Below the pieces are notes generated by a model. It was not told where the DNA came from, made no database searches, and was given only the letters and a program-made list of their open reading frames with translations. Shown in pieces: positions 37,972-46,554 of a stretch of DNA of 64,000 nucleotides. Origin of the DNA: Methanobacterium_B sp963703015 (GTDB lineage Archaea; Methanobacteriota; Methanobacteria; Methanobacteriales; Methanobacteriaceae); NCBI GenBank assembly GCA_963703015.1, contig OY969779.1:1116001-1180000 (forward strand). The letters are read 5' to 3'. The number at the start of each line of letters is the position of its first letter. Position 1 is the stretch's first letter. The position numbers and the translations under genes are program-made.

Positions 37972-39654
37972 TCATTCCTTGAACATGGAAATTATCCTAT
38001 CAACAGTGTCAATATCATCCAAACTAAGGTCATTTCTTATTCTCTTCACCACAGGAAATCTTAGAGAATATCCGGACTCATACTCAGGACTTTTCACAAT
38101 TTCGCTGTAAGCTATCTCGAGAATGATTTGAGGAGCAATATGGACCTGTCTCCCAACTTTCTTGGTTATGAGTGGTTCACTTAGATCAGAGAGTTCCTGA
38201 AGGGTTTTATCATCAAGACCTGTTGCTGCATGGGCAAGAGTTCTAAATTCATTGTTCTCATCCTTGGCAGCCAGAAGGTAGGATCCTATGAAATGTGCCC
38301 TTTTTCCCTTGCCATAGGTTCCTCCAACCACTACCAGATCTAGGGTTTCAGGTTCGGCCTTGAATTTAAGCATTTTTTTACCCCTTATACCAGGGATGTA
38401 TGGAGCGGTGGGATCTTTAATCATTATCCCCTCATGACCTCCTTTAATGGAATTGTTAAAGAGATCCTGAGCCTCTTGAACAGATTCTGATGTGACCTTA
38501 ACTTGTTCACTTAATTCAATTTTTCCAGGGGTGATATTCACAATTGATTCGAGAACATCTCTTCTCTTTTCAAAGGGAGCATCAAGTAATGGTTCTTCAT
38601 AGTAAAGAACATCAAATAGGTACAATTTAAGTGGTACTTCATTTCTCATCCTTTCAATATCGTACTTCCTCCTAACCCTCTGGAGAATATACTGGAAGGA
38701 AATGGGTTTTCCATCACGTGTAACAATTATTTCACCTTCCACAATGAAATTTTTAGGTGGTAAATCTTTTTTTATGTACTCCACAATTTCTGGTACTGCA
38801 TTACTGATATTTTCAAGTCTCCTGGTGAAAACATTAACTTCATCCCCGAGTCTGTGTATCTGCACCCTGATACCGTCGTATTTTGTTTCACAAAAAGCCC
38901 ATCCCATCTCTTTAATGCTTGTTTCAATTCCTGGAGAAAGCTGTGCAAGCATGGGCTTAACAGGCTTTCCAGGATTTAATGATAGTTTTAGAAGTCCATC
39001 GATACCTTCTTCCTTGGAAACCTCTGCAACTAATCCCAGATCATTGGTGAGCATGTGCGCCCTTTCAACAACCGCCTTATCAACATCAAAGGCTTTTGAA
39101 AGTGCATCTCTGATTGTTCCTTCACCCACCCCAACCCTCAATTCTTCAATAACAGTTCGGGTTATGTATTTAGCCTCTGTTGGAGAGGCAGATGATAGTA
39201 ATTCCCTCAATATTTCGAGTTTTTTAGATTGGGCTCTATTTCCAGATACTGTGGCCATCTTCATTAGGTTGCTTTGCACCTTTTTAATGGTTAGCTTTCT
39301 AGAGAACAGAGTCGCCTGCTTTTTCTTTGAAAATAATTCCTGGGCAGCTCTTCCAATATCGCCTGCATCTCTCTGTTTATCTTCCACTTCCTCAGGTTTC
39401 ACACCTACAACCAATGCTATCGCTTTCATTAATAGTTTGGAACCTATGCCCAGTTCTTCCTCACTCCATGTGGGAAAAACCCTGCCAAGGGAGAGTAGCG
39501 TAACCACGGGTAAAAGTTCTGAATCCTCATTACCTATCTCATTAAAAAATTTTGCTAGTATAGATGTTTTTTCAAGTCTTTTGGTAGTTGAATCCAGTTC
39601 TTCGTAAACTTCAACCATTTTACTGTAACTTGTACCCTCATGTGAATCTTTCAT
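37972..39654 (-). CDS. lig: ATP-dependent DNA ligase
   Basis: The 560-residue enzyme seals nicks in replication and repair. An N-terminal DNA-binding domain (about 1-225) precedes the adenylation domain with Lys258 in CETKYDGIRVQIH, EGEIIVTRDG, LFDVLYY and GGHEGIMIKD, then the motif V region KFKAEPETLDLVVVGG and the OB domain, where RFPVVKRIRND follows. Length is standard for archaea. It is in a minus-strand run with the FTR/glutaredoxin genes upstream, separated by about 245 bases. Confidence 0.96.
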   Translation of the reverse strand: MKDSHEGTSYSKMVEVYEELDSTTKRLEKTSILAKFFNEIGNEDSELLPVVTLLSLGRVFPTWSEEELGIGSKLLMKAIALVVGVKPEEVEDKQRDAGDIGRAAQELFSKKKQATLFSRKLTIKKVQSNLMKMATVSGNRAQSKKLEILRELLSSASPTEAKYITRTVIEELRVGVGEGTIRDALSKAFDVDKAVVERAHMLTNDLGLVAEVSKEEGIDGLLKLSLNPGKPVKPMLAQLSPGIETSIKEMGWAFCETKYDGIRVQIHRLGDEVNVFTRRLENISNAVPEIVEYIKKDLPPKNFIVEGEIIVTRDGKPISFQYILQRVRRKYDIERMRNEVPLKLYLFDVLYYEEPLLDAPFEKRRDVLESIVNITPGKIELSEQVKVTSESVQEAQDLFNNSIKGGHEGIMIKDPTAPYIPGIRGKKMLKFKAEPETLDLVVVGGTYGKGKRAHFIGSYLLAAKDENNEFRTLAHAATGLDDKTLQELSDLSEPLITKKVGRQVHIAPQIILEIAYSEIVKSPEYESGYSLRFPVVKRIRNDLSLDDIDTVDRIISMFKE

Positions 39655-39899
39655 GTTTCCTGCCTGCCCAAAAAAAATTTATTTAGTTAACTTTGATGTT
39701 GAATAATTGGTAATAAAGTTCTTTGACTTATTCCAATACCAATATTAATTCTTATGAAAATTAATTTAATAGTTTTGCATTGATTACCCTAAAAAAATTA
39801 TTTGAATCAAAAATTTTGGGCAATTAATTGGAAGCCCCAGTAAATATTTCTAGATTTTCCTTATGTTAAAAAAAATAGATGGAATGAAAAAATTGTTGG

Positions 39900-40409
39900 T
39901 TACATGAACCTTTCAAATCTGTCACTTGATACCTTGCAGATGGGACAAACTTCAGGGGGTGCATCCCTTGCACATAAATATCCACATACATTACATCTCC
40001 AAACAGGTTTTGAAAGGTTTTTAACTGTTTCTGATCTGGATGCTTGGATCTTTTTCCTTTCTTCTGCTGTTGGTCTTCTCTCTGGAATTGATTGGAGTTC
40101 CATTTCCCCACTCAATATTTTGCCTGAGACATAAAGACCACAGTAACATGCATCGTAATCAACCAGGTCAGGATCCCTGTAGTCACATGGACATATCAGA
40201 TCCAGATCCTCTTCCTTCGTACCAGATGCGAGTCTGCATGGACATGCACCGTACCCATAACGTTTTTTATTGATGAGTATACTTTTTAAAAGTTCCTTTG
40301 TAAACTCTTCATCAGAATTGAGGTGATATCCTCCAGATTCTGCGTCTGCCTTAACCTTTTTGTAGTATGAATCAACTTCTTGTTCATCAGGTTCATCAAA
40401 GTCACTCAT
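39900..40409 (-). CDS. Ferredoxin-thioredoxin reductase catalytic domain fused to rubredoxin
   Basis: The 169-residue protein has an FTR-beta domain with Cys56-x-Cys58, Cys73-x-Cys75 and Cys88-x-Cys90, the six Cys that hold the 4Fe-4S cluster and the redox disulfide, then a C-terminal rubredoxin-like domain with CNVCGY (139, 142) and CPICK (155, 158) for one iron. It could pass electrons one at a time from ferredoxin or rubredoxin to a disulfide protein. The partner is probably the glutaredoxin-like protein encoded just upstream, whose stop overlaps the ATG by four bases. Confidence 0.88.
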   Translation of the reverse strand: MSDFDEPDEQEVDSYYKKVKADAESGGYHLNSDEEFTKELLKSILINKKRYGYGACPCRLASGTKEEDLDLICPCDYRDPDLVDYDACYCGLYVSGKILSGEMELQSIPERRPTAEERKKIQASRSETVKNLSKPVWRCNVCGYLCARDAPPEVCPICKVSSDRFERFM

Positions 40410-40684
40410 CCAAGAGCCTCCTTAATTTCCTCCTCTTTAAACCCGATAATTGTTAAGTCATCGTTAATCACAAGGGTTGGAAAAGATAACTGTGGATTCC
40501 ATTTTTTTATCATTTCAACTGCTTCTTCCCTTTCTTCACCCTTCAAAAGGTCCACATATACATATTCATAATCCGCATCAAGATCCTCGATCAATGCCCT
40601 GGTTTTCTTACACCATCCACAAGTGCTAAGTGCAAAAAGAACTAATTTACCCTTATTTTGACCTTCTACATGCTGCATTTTCAT
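40406..40684 (-). CDS. Glutaredoxin-like protein
   Basis: The 92-residue thioredoxin-fold protein has the active site Cys22-Gly-Trp-Cys25 in ALSTCGWCKKT and the cis-proline motif FPTLVIND. The VDLLKGEEREEAVEMIKKW segment is typical of methanogen NrdH/glutaredoxin homologues. It overlaps the FTR-rubredoxin gene by four bases and probably is its disulfide substrate. GGGAGGGCGAGACAT precedes ATG 40684; ATG 40678 is also possible. Confidence 0.9.
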   Translation of the reverse strand: MKMQHVEGQNKGKLVLFALSTCGWCKKTRALIEDLDADYEYVYVDLLKGEEREEAVEMIKKWNPQLSFPTLVINDDLTIIGFKEEEIKEALG

Positions 40685-40833
40685 ATGTCTCGCCCTCCCG
40701 GCATGAAATTTTTTTCAATGTTTACTTTAGTTCCAAATAGGTATTAAATTTTCTGTAAAACAAATAAAAAAAATAGTTTATATCTTATTTAAGGATTTTA
40801 TATGGGATGAACAGTTTAAATCTAAATAAAGGT

Positions 40834-41091
40834 TTAAGGCTCTTTTTTTTCATCCTGCTTATCCTTATCTTCACCCAGAACTAGTTTGTGTATTTCAACT
40901 AGACACTGCTCATCTGTACAGTACTCAAAACAATGCCCACAGTTACTACATTTGACTACTCCAACTGTTCCCTGTGGTACATGGGGAATATAAAATGCCT
41001 CATCATTGTGGCCGGCATCTCTTTTTCTTGATATATCTTTATCAGTACATCCACATACAGGACATTTTTGACTTAAGTTTTCTGCTTTCAT
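40834..41091 (-). CDS. Small zinc-ribbon protein
   Basis: About 85 residues with CPVCGC (10-15) and CSNCGHCFEYC making a four-Cys zinc ribbon (CxxC x about 36 CxxC), followed by an acidic/basic tail. The frame is open further upstream, but ATG 41091 matches the natural beginning (KAENLSQKCPVCG) and has AAGG upstream. The fold resembles that of TFS/RPB9 ribbons, but the separation and sequence do not let me assign it. It stands alone upstream of the redox pair. Confidence 0.65.
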   Translation of the reverse strand: MKAENLSQKCPVCGCTDKDISRKRDAGHNDEAFYIPHVPQGTVGVVKCSNCGHCFEYCTDEQCLVEIHKLVLGEDKDKQDEKKEP

Positions 41092-41200
41092 GGTAAAACC
41101 TTCAATTTTTTTTTGGATATTCAAAAATATTTCACAATTAATATCTTGTATCAAACCCTATAAATAGTTTGGGTTGATACTAACTATGTTGAAGTTTCAA

Positions 41201-42475
41201 TTATATATTGTTCCTTACGAGACGTAACGCACAAAATTCTCCACACATGGTACACATGTCATCTTCAGAGATGGGTTTACGCTCGCGGCATTTTCTAGGT
41301 TTTTCCTGGTCAAATGCCAGTTCAAATTGTTTTTCCCAGTCAAAGTTTTTTCTTGCATTTGCCATTTCAACCTCTTTATCCCATGCACCTTTAACCCCCT
41401 TTGCAACGTCAGCAGCTTCAGCAGCAATTTTAGAAGCTATAACTCCTTCCTTTACATCATCTATATTTGGAATTGCCAGGTGTTCTGCAGGAGTCACATA
41501 ACATAGGAAATCAGCACCTGCAGAAGCTGCTATGGCACCGCCGATTGCTGAAGTTATATGATCGTAGCCCGGAGCTAAATCTGTTACTAATGGCCCTAAA
41601 ACATAGAAAGGAGCTTCTTTACACACAGTTTTCTGTATTTCAATGTTGGCCTTTATCTGGTTTATTGGAACGTGCCCAGGACCCTCTACCATGACTTGAA
41701 CACCTTCATTTCTGGCCCTTGTAACCAGTTCCCCAAGTGTTACCAGTTCTTGAATCTGTGAAACATCTGATGCATCATGCAAACAGCCAGGTCTTAATCC
41801 ATCACCCAAACTAAGTGTAACATCATATTCAGACGCAATTTCCAAAAGATAATCATAGTTCTTGTAAAGAGGGTTTTCCATTTCATTTTGAAGAATCCAA
41901 GCAGCTAAGAAGGATCCTCCCCTGCTAACTATGCCCATGATCCTGTTTGAATCCTGTACCTTGCCAATCAGATCCCTGGTTATGCCACAGTGCACAGTTA
42001 TGAAGTCCACACCAGCCTTTGCCTGATTTGTAATGGCGTTGAACATATCATCTTCATCCATGTTTACAACAGCACTTTTACTATTTGATGCTGTGATTCC
42101 CGCCTCATAAATTGGAACAGTTCCAATTGGAACATCCACAGATTCCATTATTGCATTTAGAACATTTTTGTAATCTGGGCCTGTGCTTAAATCCATAATA
42201 GTGTCTGCGCCATATTTAACTGCTGCTTTGGCCTTTTCAACTTCCCATTTTACCTTTTCTAGCTCAGATGACGAACCAACATTTGCATTGATCTTGGTCC
42301 TGAGTCCTTTACCAATGGCTATGGCTTTGGTTTTTCCCTCTACATTTTTTGGAATAATAATGCGTCCATCTGACAATCCACGAACAATCTTTTGAACATC
42401 AATACCTTCTGATTCTGCTACTAACTTCATTTCAGGTGTTATATTGCCTCTTAGGGCATCTTGCATCTGGGTCAC
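41201..42475 (-). CDS. thiC: Phosphomethylpyrimidine synthase ThiC
   Basis: This 424-residue radical SAM enzyme converts aminoimidazole ribotide to the hydroxymethylpyrimidine of thiamine. The family barrel is clear (ADTIMDLSTGPDY, FITVHCGITRDL, RGGSFLAAWIL, VMVEGPGHVPI, LGPLVTDLAPGYDHITSAIG). At the C-terminus Cys408, Cys411 and Cys415 (CTMCGEFC) hold the SAM cluster; the spacing CX2CX3C is one shorter than the bacterial CX2CX4C. The start is GTG at 42475 with GAGGT seven bases upstream; ATG 42466 is an alternative. No thiamine riboswitch was recognised upstream. Confidence 0.94.
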   Translation of the reverse strand: MTQMQDALRGNITPEMKLVAESEGIDVQKIVRGLSDGRIIIPKNVEGKTKAIAIGKGLRTKINANVGSSSELEKVKWEVEKAKAAVKYGADTIMDLSTGPDYKNVLNAIMESVDVPIGTVPIYEAGITASNSKSAVVNMDEDDMFNAITNQAKAGVDFITVHCGITRDLIGKVQDSNRIMGIVSRGGSFLAAWILQNEMENPLYKNYDYLLEIASEYDVTLSLGDGLRPGCLHDASDVSQIQELVTLGELVTRARNEGVQVMVEGPGHVPINQIKANIEIQKTVCKEAPFYVLGPLVTDLAPGYDHITSAIGGAIAASAGADFLCYVTPAEHLAIPNIDDVKEGVIASKIAAEAADVAKGVKGAWDKEVEMANARKNFDWEKQFELAFDQEKPRKCRERKPISEDDMCTMCGEFCALRLVRNNI

Positions 42476-42924
42476 TTTTTATACCTCATCTAAAACGCGT
42501 TAATTTATAAATTTTCATAAATCATCTTTTATTTTATGAGTCAAATTTGTATCAACAAAAATTTTCTTGTAAAATCTAAACTTTATTTTAATAGTTGTAA
42601 TTTTCTATATCTGTTCTACCTTAAAGAAATTATTGAAATGATCACAAAATTTTTCATTGATTTTAAAAATTGGGTAAACACAAAAAAAATATGGGATTTA
42701 CAAAAGAAATTCTGAGATATTTCTATATTTATATTAATTTAAGGAATTTTGAGTTTGAATTAAACTAAAAAATTGAGAATTCCCCTTTATAATATTTCAT
42801 ATGGATTGAAATCTAATAATTTTTAATCCCTAAATTCCATTAAGGTCCAATTATTTAAAAAGATCTTGAATTGGTAAAGGTTGATAAATAACTATTTTAA
42901 ATATCGAAGTCCAGATCAATTAGC
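42476..42924. other. Divergent intergenic region between thiC and the CBS gene
   Basis: About 450 AT-rich bases hold the two promoters and nothing else that I can recognise. I looked for the conserved thiamine riboswitch core on the thiC strand and did not see it. Confidence 0.5.
42895..42904 (+). promoter_or_regulatory. TATA box for the CBS gene, possibly giving a leaderless mRNA
   Basis: TTTTAAATAT is centred about 26 bases before the ATG at 42925, the distance normally seen between an archaeal TATA box and the transcription start. No ribosome binding site is present between them. Confidence 0.4.
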
Positions 42925-43305
42925 ATGAAAGACAACCTTGTTGCCGAAGAGATCATGATAGAAGAGGTTCATGTAACCTCTAGAACAGATGTTGTGGCAT
43001 CTGCAAAACTGAAGATGATGCGATGCAATGTTGGAGGACTTCCAGTAGTTGATGAAGGTAAGCTCGTTGGTATGATAACCCACAGAGATATCCTTTTAGC
43101 AGGTGGCGAAGCCCTTATTCTTAAGGTTGACGATTTAATGAGTAAAGATCTAATGGTTGCCGATAAAAAAACACCCATAATGGAGATCACTAAAATAATG
43201 GCAGACAAGGGATATCAGAGAATTCCTGTGATCGATGATCAGGGCGATCTTGTAGGACTCATCACCCAAAGCAGCCTTATACGCGCCCTTGCAGGTCTTG
43301 ATTGA
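42925..43305 (+). CDS. Two-CBS-domain protein
   Basis: The 126-residue protein consists of two CBS motifs (about 7-60 and 68-124), with GGLPVVDEGKLVGMITHRDIL and QRIPVIDDQGDLVGLITQSSL as the conserved nucleotide-binding turns. CBS pairs bind AMP, ATP or SAM and regulate partner proteins, but no enzymatic domain is attached. It lies in its own transcription unit with no ribosome site, which suggests leaderless translation. The partner is unknown. Confidence 0.88.
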   Translation: MKDNLVAEEIMIEEVHVTSRTDVVASAKLKMMRCNVGGLPVVDEGKLVGMITHRDILLAGGEALILKVDDLMSKDLMVADKKTPIMEITKIMADKGYQRIPVIDDQGDLVGLITQSSLIRALAGLD

Positions 43306-43370
43306 TTACAGAACTATTCATGGCCATTTAAAATAAAATATAAAAAACCTATTTAAATGAGTAATTTAGT

Positions 43371-43394
43371 ATTCCAGGTTAAATAACCCGGAAT
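43371..43394 (-). terminator. Hairpin terminator after marker 8 gene
   Basis: The minus strand has ATTCCGGGTTA and TAACCTGGAAT arms forming an 11-bp stem about 24 bases after the marker 8 stop. One pair is G-U in the minus RNA but A-C in the plus RNA, so it serves the minus transcript. T-rich sequence follows. Confidence 0.5.
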
Positions 43395-43417
43395 TAGTGG
43401 ATTATAACAAAAATTAA

Positions 43418-44248
43418 TCAGATCAAAGGCTTAGGAATTTTTGGATCCTTTTTATCCTTCATTCCCCCGATTTTTTCAATTCTCTTTTCCATAAAACGTT
43501 TTCCAGCATCTGTAACCCCGAAAATAGGTATTGAATCTCCTGCAACAAAATATTCCTTTTCTTTTCCTATGTTCCGTATATACTTTGATGCACAGCCTGT
43601 GACAACATCTGCATGGTTAAATATGGTTATGGCATTTTCTTCAGACATTTCAGTAACATGGGCAACGAATATGAAAATATTAACATCCTCATTTTCCGCT
43701 TCAATCTCCCTGAGTCTTATTGCATCATCTGCAGATACTATGGTGACTGCTATCTTTTTGAATCCCATTTCAATGGCTTTTAAAGTGCCTGTTATCTGGT
43801 CTATCGAAGCATTATCGGGATTTAAAACGTTATCATGGCCAACTTCTTCAATCAATTTTTCAATGGGACAAGTGCTTACCAATCCTGAAACTCTGCCACC
43901 AGTACCCTGAACAAGCTCAGGTTCAGTTAGTATGACTGTGCCACATCCCTCACAAACACTAACAACAGCATCAATTTCACCCTCTTCTAAAATAGTTGTG
44001 AGGGTTTCCGATACTCCAAAGGAAAGAAAATCATGCATCCGCATGGTCCGATCTTCGGTGCACATCCCAAAATCCTCAATTCTAAATTCAATGTTTTCCT
44101 TTATTGTTTCGGGTGTGAGCTTTTTAATTCCCCTATACTTGTCAAATATTGGGCAGTAATCAATTTTAGGTTCACCAACCTCCACTACCTTCCCATTTTT
44201 TACCCTAATCTTAGCCTTTCCCAATGCTTCTATAACATGTTCATCCAT
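43418..44248 (-). CDS. Methanogenesis marker protein 8 (DUF2099)
   Basis: The 276-residue protein matches, from memory, the methanogen-specific marker 8 family: KIDYCPIFDKYRGIKKLT, FGMCTEDRTMRMHDFLSFG, VCEGCGTVI, LVSTCPIEKLIEEVG, FVAHVTEM and GCASKYIRNIGKE, with at least six Cys in short motifs that could bind a metal centre. The biochemical role is unknown to me; the family is restricted to methane-metabolising archaea. GGTGACATC precedes the ATG. It is transcribed alone, followed by a hairpin. Confidence 0.88.
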   Translation of the reverse strand: MDEHVIEALGKAKIRVKNGKVVEVGEPKIDYCPIFDKYRGIKKLTPETIKENIEFRIEDFGMCTEDRTMRMHDFLSFGVSETLTTILEEGEIDAVVSVCEGCGTVILTEPELVQGTGGRVSGLVSTCPIEKLIEEVGHDNVLNPDNASIDQITGTLKAIEMGFKKIAVTIVSADDAIRLREIEAENEDVNIFIFVAHVTEMSEENAITIFNHADVVTGCASKYIRNIGKEKEYFVAGDSIPIFGVTDAGKRFMEKRIEKIGGMKDKKDPKIPKPLI

Positions 44249-44431
44249 GATGTCACCAGCCTTTAAAAAAAATATTTAGTTCTATCTCTTAATATAATAT
44301 CTCAAGTAATTTCTACTTTTGGAAGCACAAATTTATGGGTAATTTCTCCATAGAATAATAATAAAAATATCCCTATTAATAGCCCCATAGAAAGGTTTAA
44401 GTGATATGATATCAAACAGCATATAAGCCAT

Positions 44432-44540
44432 GCCGGGGTGGCTCAGTTGGTTAGAGCGCACGGCTCATAGGGTATTAAGCAGTGCTCTGACTTTTTCCTG
44501 GGATACCGTGAGGCCGCGGGTTCGAATCCCGCCCCCGGCA
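44432..44540 (+). tRNA. tRNA with anticodon CAU (elongator Met), with a 35-nt intron
   Basis: The acceptor stem GCCGGGG pairs with CCCCGGC, with discriminator A at 44540 and no encoded CCA. D stem GCTC/GAGC (44441-44444, 44454-44457), anticodon stem CACGG/CCGTG (44459-44463, 44506-44510) and T arm GCGGG-TTCGAAT-CCCGC are complete. Anticodon CAT is 44466-44468. An intron of 35 bases (44470-44504) follows position 37, the canonical archaeal site. The anticodon stem lacks the three G-C pairs of an initiator. CAU could also be an Ile2 tRNA before agmatidine modification; elongator Met is preferred. Confidence 0.93.
44470..44504 (+). other. tRNA intron
   Basis: This 35-base insert between positions 37 and 38 of the CAU tRNA would be removed by the splicing endonuclease acting on a bulge-helix-bulge. 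It has a pyrimidine-rich middle (CTCTGACTTTTTCCTGGG). Confidence 0.85.
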
Positions 44541-44723
44541 CTCAATATTTGTGCAGGTGGGTCTCACATATTATTCCCAGGATAAAAACCATTATAAATT
44601 TTTGATAATTAGAATTTAATGCCAAATTAAAGCTTTTTTTTATTAATTTTATTTCTCAACTATTCAACATAATAACTAGGTAAAATAGAATCTTAAACAA
44701 CTACACCAACAGTTTACGACTTA

Positions 44724-45422
44724 TTAATCCCTATTAACTGCTTTAAACATATTATTGACAGGTTCTACAAAAAGAACTATTTCCCCATTAACTGGAGATG
44801 GTTTAACAGGTTTATTATCTGTGTTAAAAATTATTCCATCTTCAAGGGTAACCCCTTCTAAGGTGATGATCTTATCAATCCCTGAATTTAGAAATTTCTG
44901 AACTGGTTCAGGTTGCTTAATTTTTCGAAGATCACCCAGCTGCACAAATCTCCCATCGTTTTTGGTGCTTGCAAGACCAACTCCTGCAAGTGCTCCTATA
45001 ACACCATTTCCTGCTTCACCAAAACCTTCAATTATAATTTCAGAATCATTCGCCAAGTTAATAGCAGTATCATTAGTAACAACTTTATATTTAGCATCCA
45101 ATCCAAATGAAACCACAGAAGAAGAAATTGTATCATCATATGCAGTTGCAAGACCAGGATCACTTCCAATATTGAAGTTGTCCATAATTTCAGCTCTTGC
45201 AATAGAAAATATGGTATTTAAATGGCTTTTATCAGCTTCAACATGAATAACTGCGCAGAAATTGTGTATCGAATAATCAATTTCACTGTTCTGAGCTAGC
45301 TGGTGCCTAGTAACTCCATATACTCGAAATTTCTCAGCTACCTTTGAAGCAACCTGTCTAGTAAACTTTGCAGTACCCACAGATTCTTCATTGTTTGTAT
45401 CATCGATTCCAACGTATATCAT
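44724..45422 (-). CDS. TiaS-like (agmatidine synthase N-domain-like) protein, paralogue 1
   Basis: The 232-residue protein begins MIYVGIDDTNNEESVGTAKF, continues with VYGVTRHQL, HNFCAVIHVEA and IIEGFGEAGNGVIGALAGVG, and ends with PVNGEIVLFVEPVNNMFKAVNRD. The DDT(D/N) start and the arrangement recall the kinase-like N-terminal domain of TiaS, which makes agmatidine in tRNA-Ile2(CAU), but the protein is half the length of TiaS. A close paralogue is at 55616-56320. Function unknown; the neighbouring CAU tRNA is suggestive but unproven. GGAAATGTAACAAG precedes the ATG. Confidence 0.7.
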   Translation of the reverse strand: MIYVGIDDTNNEESVGTAKFTRQVASKVAEKFRVYGVTRHQLAQNSEIDYSIHNFCAVIHVEADKSHLNTIFSIARAEIMDNFNIGSDPGLATAYDDTISSSVVSFGLDAKYKVVTNDTAINLANDSEIIIEGFGEAGNGVIGALAGVGLASTKNDGRFVQLGDLRKIKQPEPVQKFLNSGIDKIITLEGVTLEDGIIFNTDNKPVKPSPVNGEIVLFVEPVNNMFKAVNRD

Positions 45423-45480
45423 CTTGTTACATTTCCATGATTTTTATAAATCTAAAAAAAAATTAATTTAGAACCCTTAG

Positions 45481-45795
45481 TCAAGAGTTCTTTACCAGAA
45501 TTAATTTTCCAGTAGTTGGATCTTTATAAACAGTTCCCACATTGGTCAGTCCTTCTTGGGAATTTGATGAACTGTTTTGAGGAGTTTCATTTAATTCCTG
45601 GCCAATTTTAATGTTTACATTGGCTTGTGAAGCTTCGTTTGGATTGGTGTTCATGAATATTATGGTGAATATTAGAAATCCAACAGCTAGAACAAGCATA
45701 CAGTCTATCATGTTTACTGCATAGATCATGGGATCTATTTCTTCATCTGAAGAAAGTACTGCCTTTCTTCTTGCCCGTCTTTTCTGTTTGATCAT
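45481..45795 (-). CDS. DUF2149 ExbD-like single-pass membrane protein
   Basis: The 104-residue protein has a basic N-terminus (KQKRRARRKAV), then one membrane helix (about 29-49) with Asp31-type NMIDCMLVLAVGFLIF, the position of the proton-carrying Asp in ExbD/TolR, and a short Asn/Gln-rich outside part. The DUF2149 family is typical of methanogens and pairs with ExbB-like proteins. Its ATG overlaps the upstream ExbB-like stop region by four bases, so they are translated together. Confidence 0.85.
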   Translation of the reverse strand: MIKQKRRARRKAVLSSDEEIDPMIYAVNMIDCMLVLAVGFLIFTIIFMNTNPNEASQANVNIKIGQELNETPQNSSSNSQEGLTNVGTVYKDPTTGKLILVKNS

Positions 45796-46436
45796 TTCAT
45801 CACCTCTAAAACAGTGTCCACTAGGGTTTCGAGGTTGGATATTTCTTCTTCATACCATCTTCTCCTGACTTTGGAAACTATGAATGCTATGGCTGCTGAT
45901 GCCATACCCAGCACAGCTGCATCAAATGCTATGGTTAAATGTTGGGCTAAACTTTGGATGTCACCTGCTCCAAGTGCTGTTAATCCTGGACCCAATGGTA
46001 TGAGTGTTCCCATGAGACCTATGGCAGGGGCGATTTTCGCCACAATATCAGTTTTTTCAAGGTTTTTAGCCGAATTTATGGTTTCATCTTCCACCATTTT
46101 CAGTGCTAAGGACTCTCGAAACTCATTACTCACATTATCAGTTGTTAACAATGTTTTCAGAACTTCTTTATGGCTTCTGGATATTTTCGCAGATTCTATT
46201 ATGTTAGATAGTTCTGCTGTATTCCCATTCCGGGATTCCATCAAAAATTGGTCGATAAAATGCTTGAAATCAAACTGTTTTTGTTTTCTCTTGTAATATT
46301 GGGCAATTAATATTCCCAAATTAATCAGTGCATAGATAAAAAAGATGACCAGTACAGCCATCACCGGTATCAAAAAACTCTGAGTGATTATGTGTAAAGA
46401 ACTGTTGAATGTATTTCCAATAGATGCTATCACCAT
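45792..46436 (-). CDS. MotA/TolQ/ExbB family proton channel protein, second copy
   Basis: The 214-residue protein has a first membrane helix near 20-45 and two more in about 131-155 and 165-190. The family core KIAPAIGLMGTLIPLGPGLT and the helix IAFDAAVLGMASAAIAFIV are present. With the DUF2149 protein it should form a proton-driven motor. From memory such pairs lie next to CobN-like chelatase and surface proteins in other methanogens, suggesting metal or cobamide uptake. The copy at 8076-8915 is only distantly similar. GAGGTAGTTAA precedes the ATG. Confidence 0.87.
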   Translation of the reverse strand: MVIASIGNTFNSSLHIITQSFLIPVMAVLVIFFIYALINLGILIAQYYKRKQKQFDFKHFIDQFLMESRNGNTAELSNIIESAKISRSHKEVLKTLLTTDNVSNEFRESLALKMVEDETINSAKNLEKTDIVAKIAPAIGLMGTLIPLGPGLTALGAGDIQSLAQHLTIAFDAAVLGMASAAIAFIVSKVRRRWYEEEISNLETLVDTVLEVMK

Positions 46437-46523
46437 TTAACTACCTCTCATTATAAACTCCATTAAATTGTTACTGCTGATTGATTAAATTAATCCATTG
46501 TATGTTTGACACGTATTTGAAAC

Positions 46524-46539
46524 CCCATATGAGTATGGG
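46524..46539 (-). terminator. Short hairpin between surface gene and ExbB-like gene
   Basis: CCCATA and TATGGG form a perfect 6-bp stem around a 4-base loop, about 16 bases after the stop of the secreted protein gene on the minus strand. It may end or process that transcript. Confidence 0.35.
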
Positions 46540-46554
46540 CAGATATTTGTTTGT

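Noticed and set aside
38702..39607. A 301-codon open frame on the plus strand inside the DNA ligase gene
   Set aside because: It is antisense to a complete, well conserved ligase, is rich in Ser/Ile/Pro as expected of a shadow frame, and shows no family motif or ribosome site.
42476..42560. Possible thiamine riboswitch before thiC
   Set aside because: The conserved core sequences expected of that riboswitch were not found on the minus strand.
44496..44582. CCTGGGA in the tRNA intron and TCCCAGG downstream as a guide or hairpin pair
   Set aside because: Eight bases of complementarity across the mature tRNA 3' half can occur by chance, and no box C/D or H/ACA motif supports a guide RNA.
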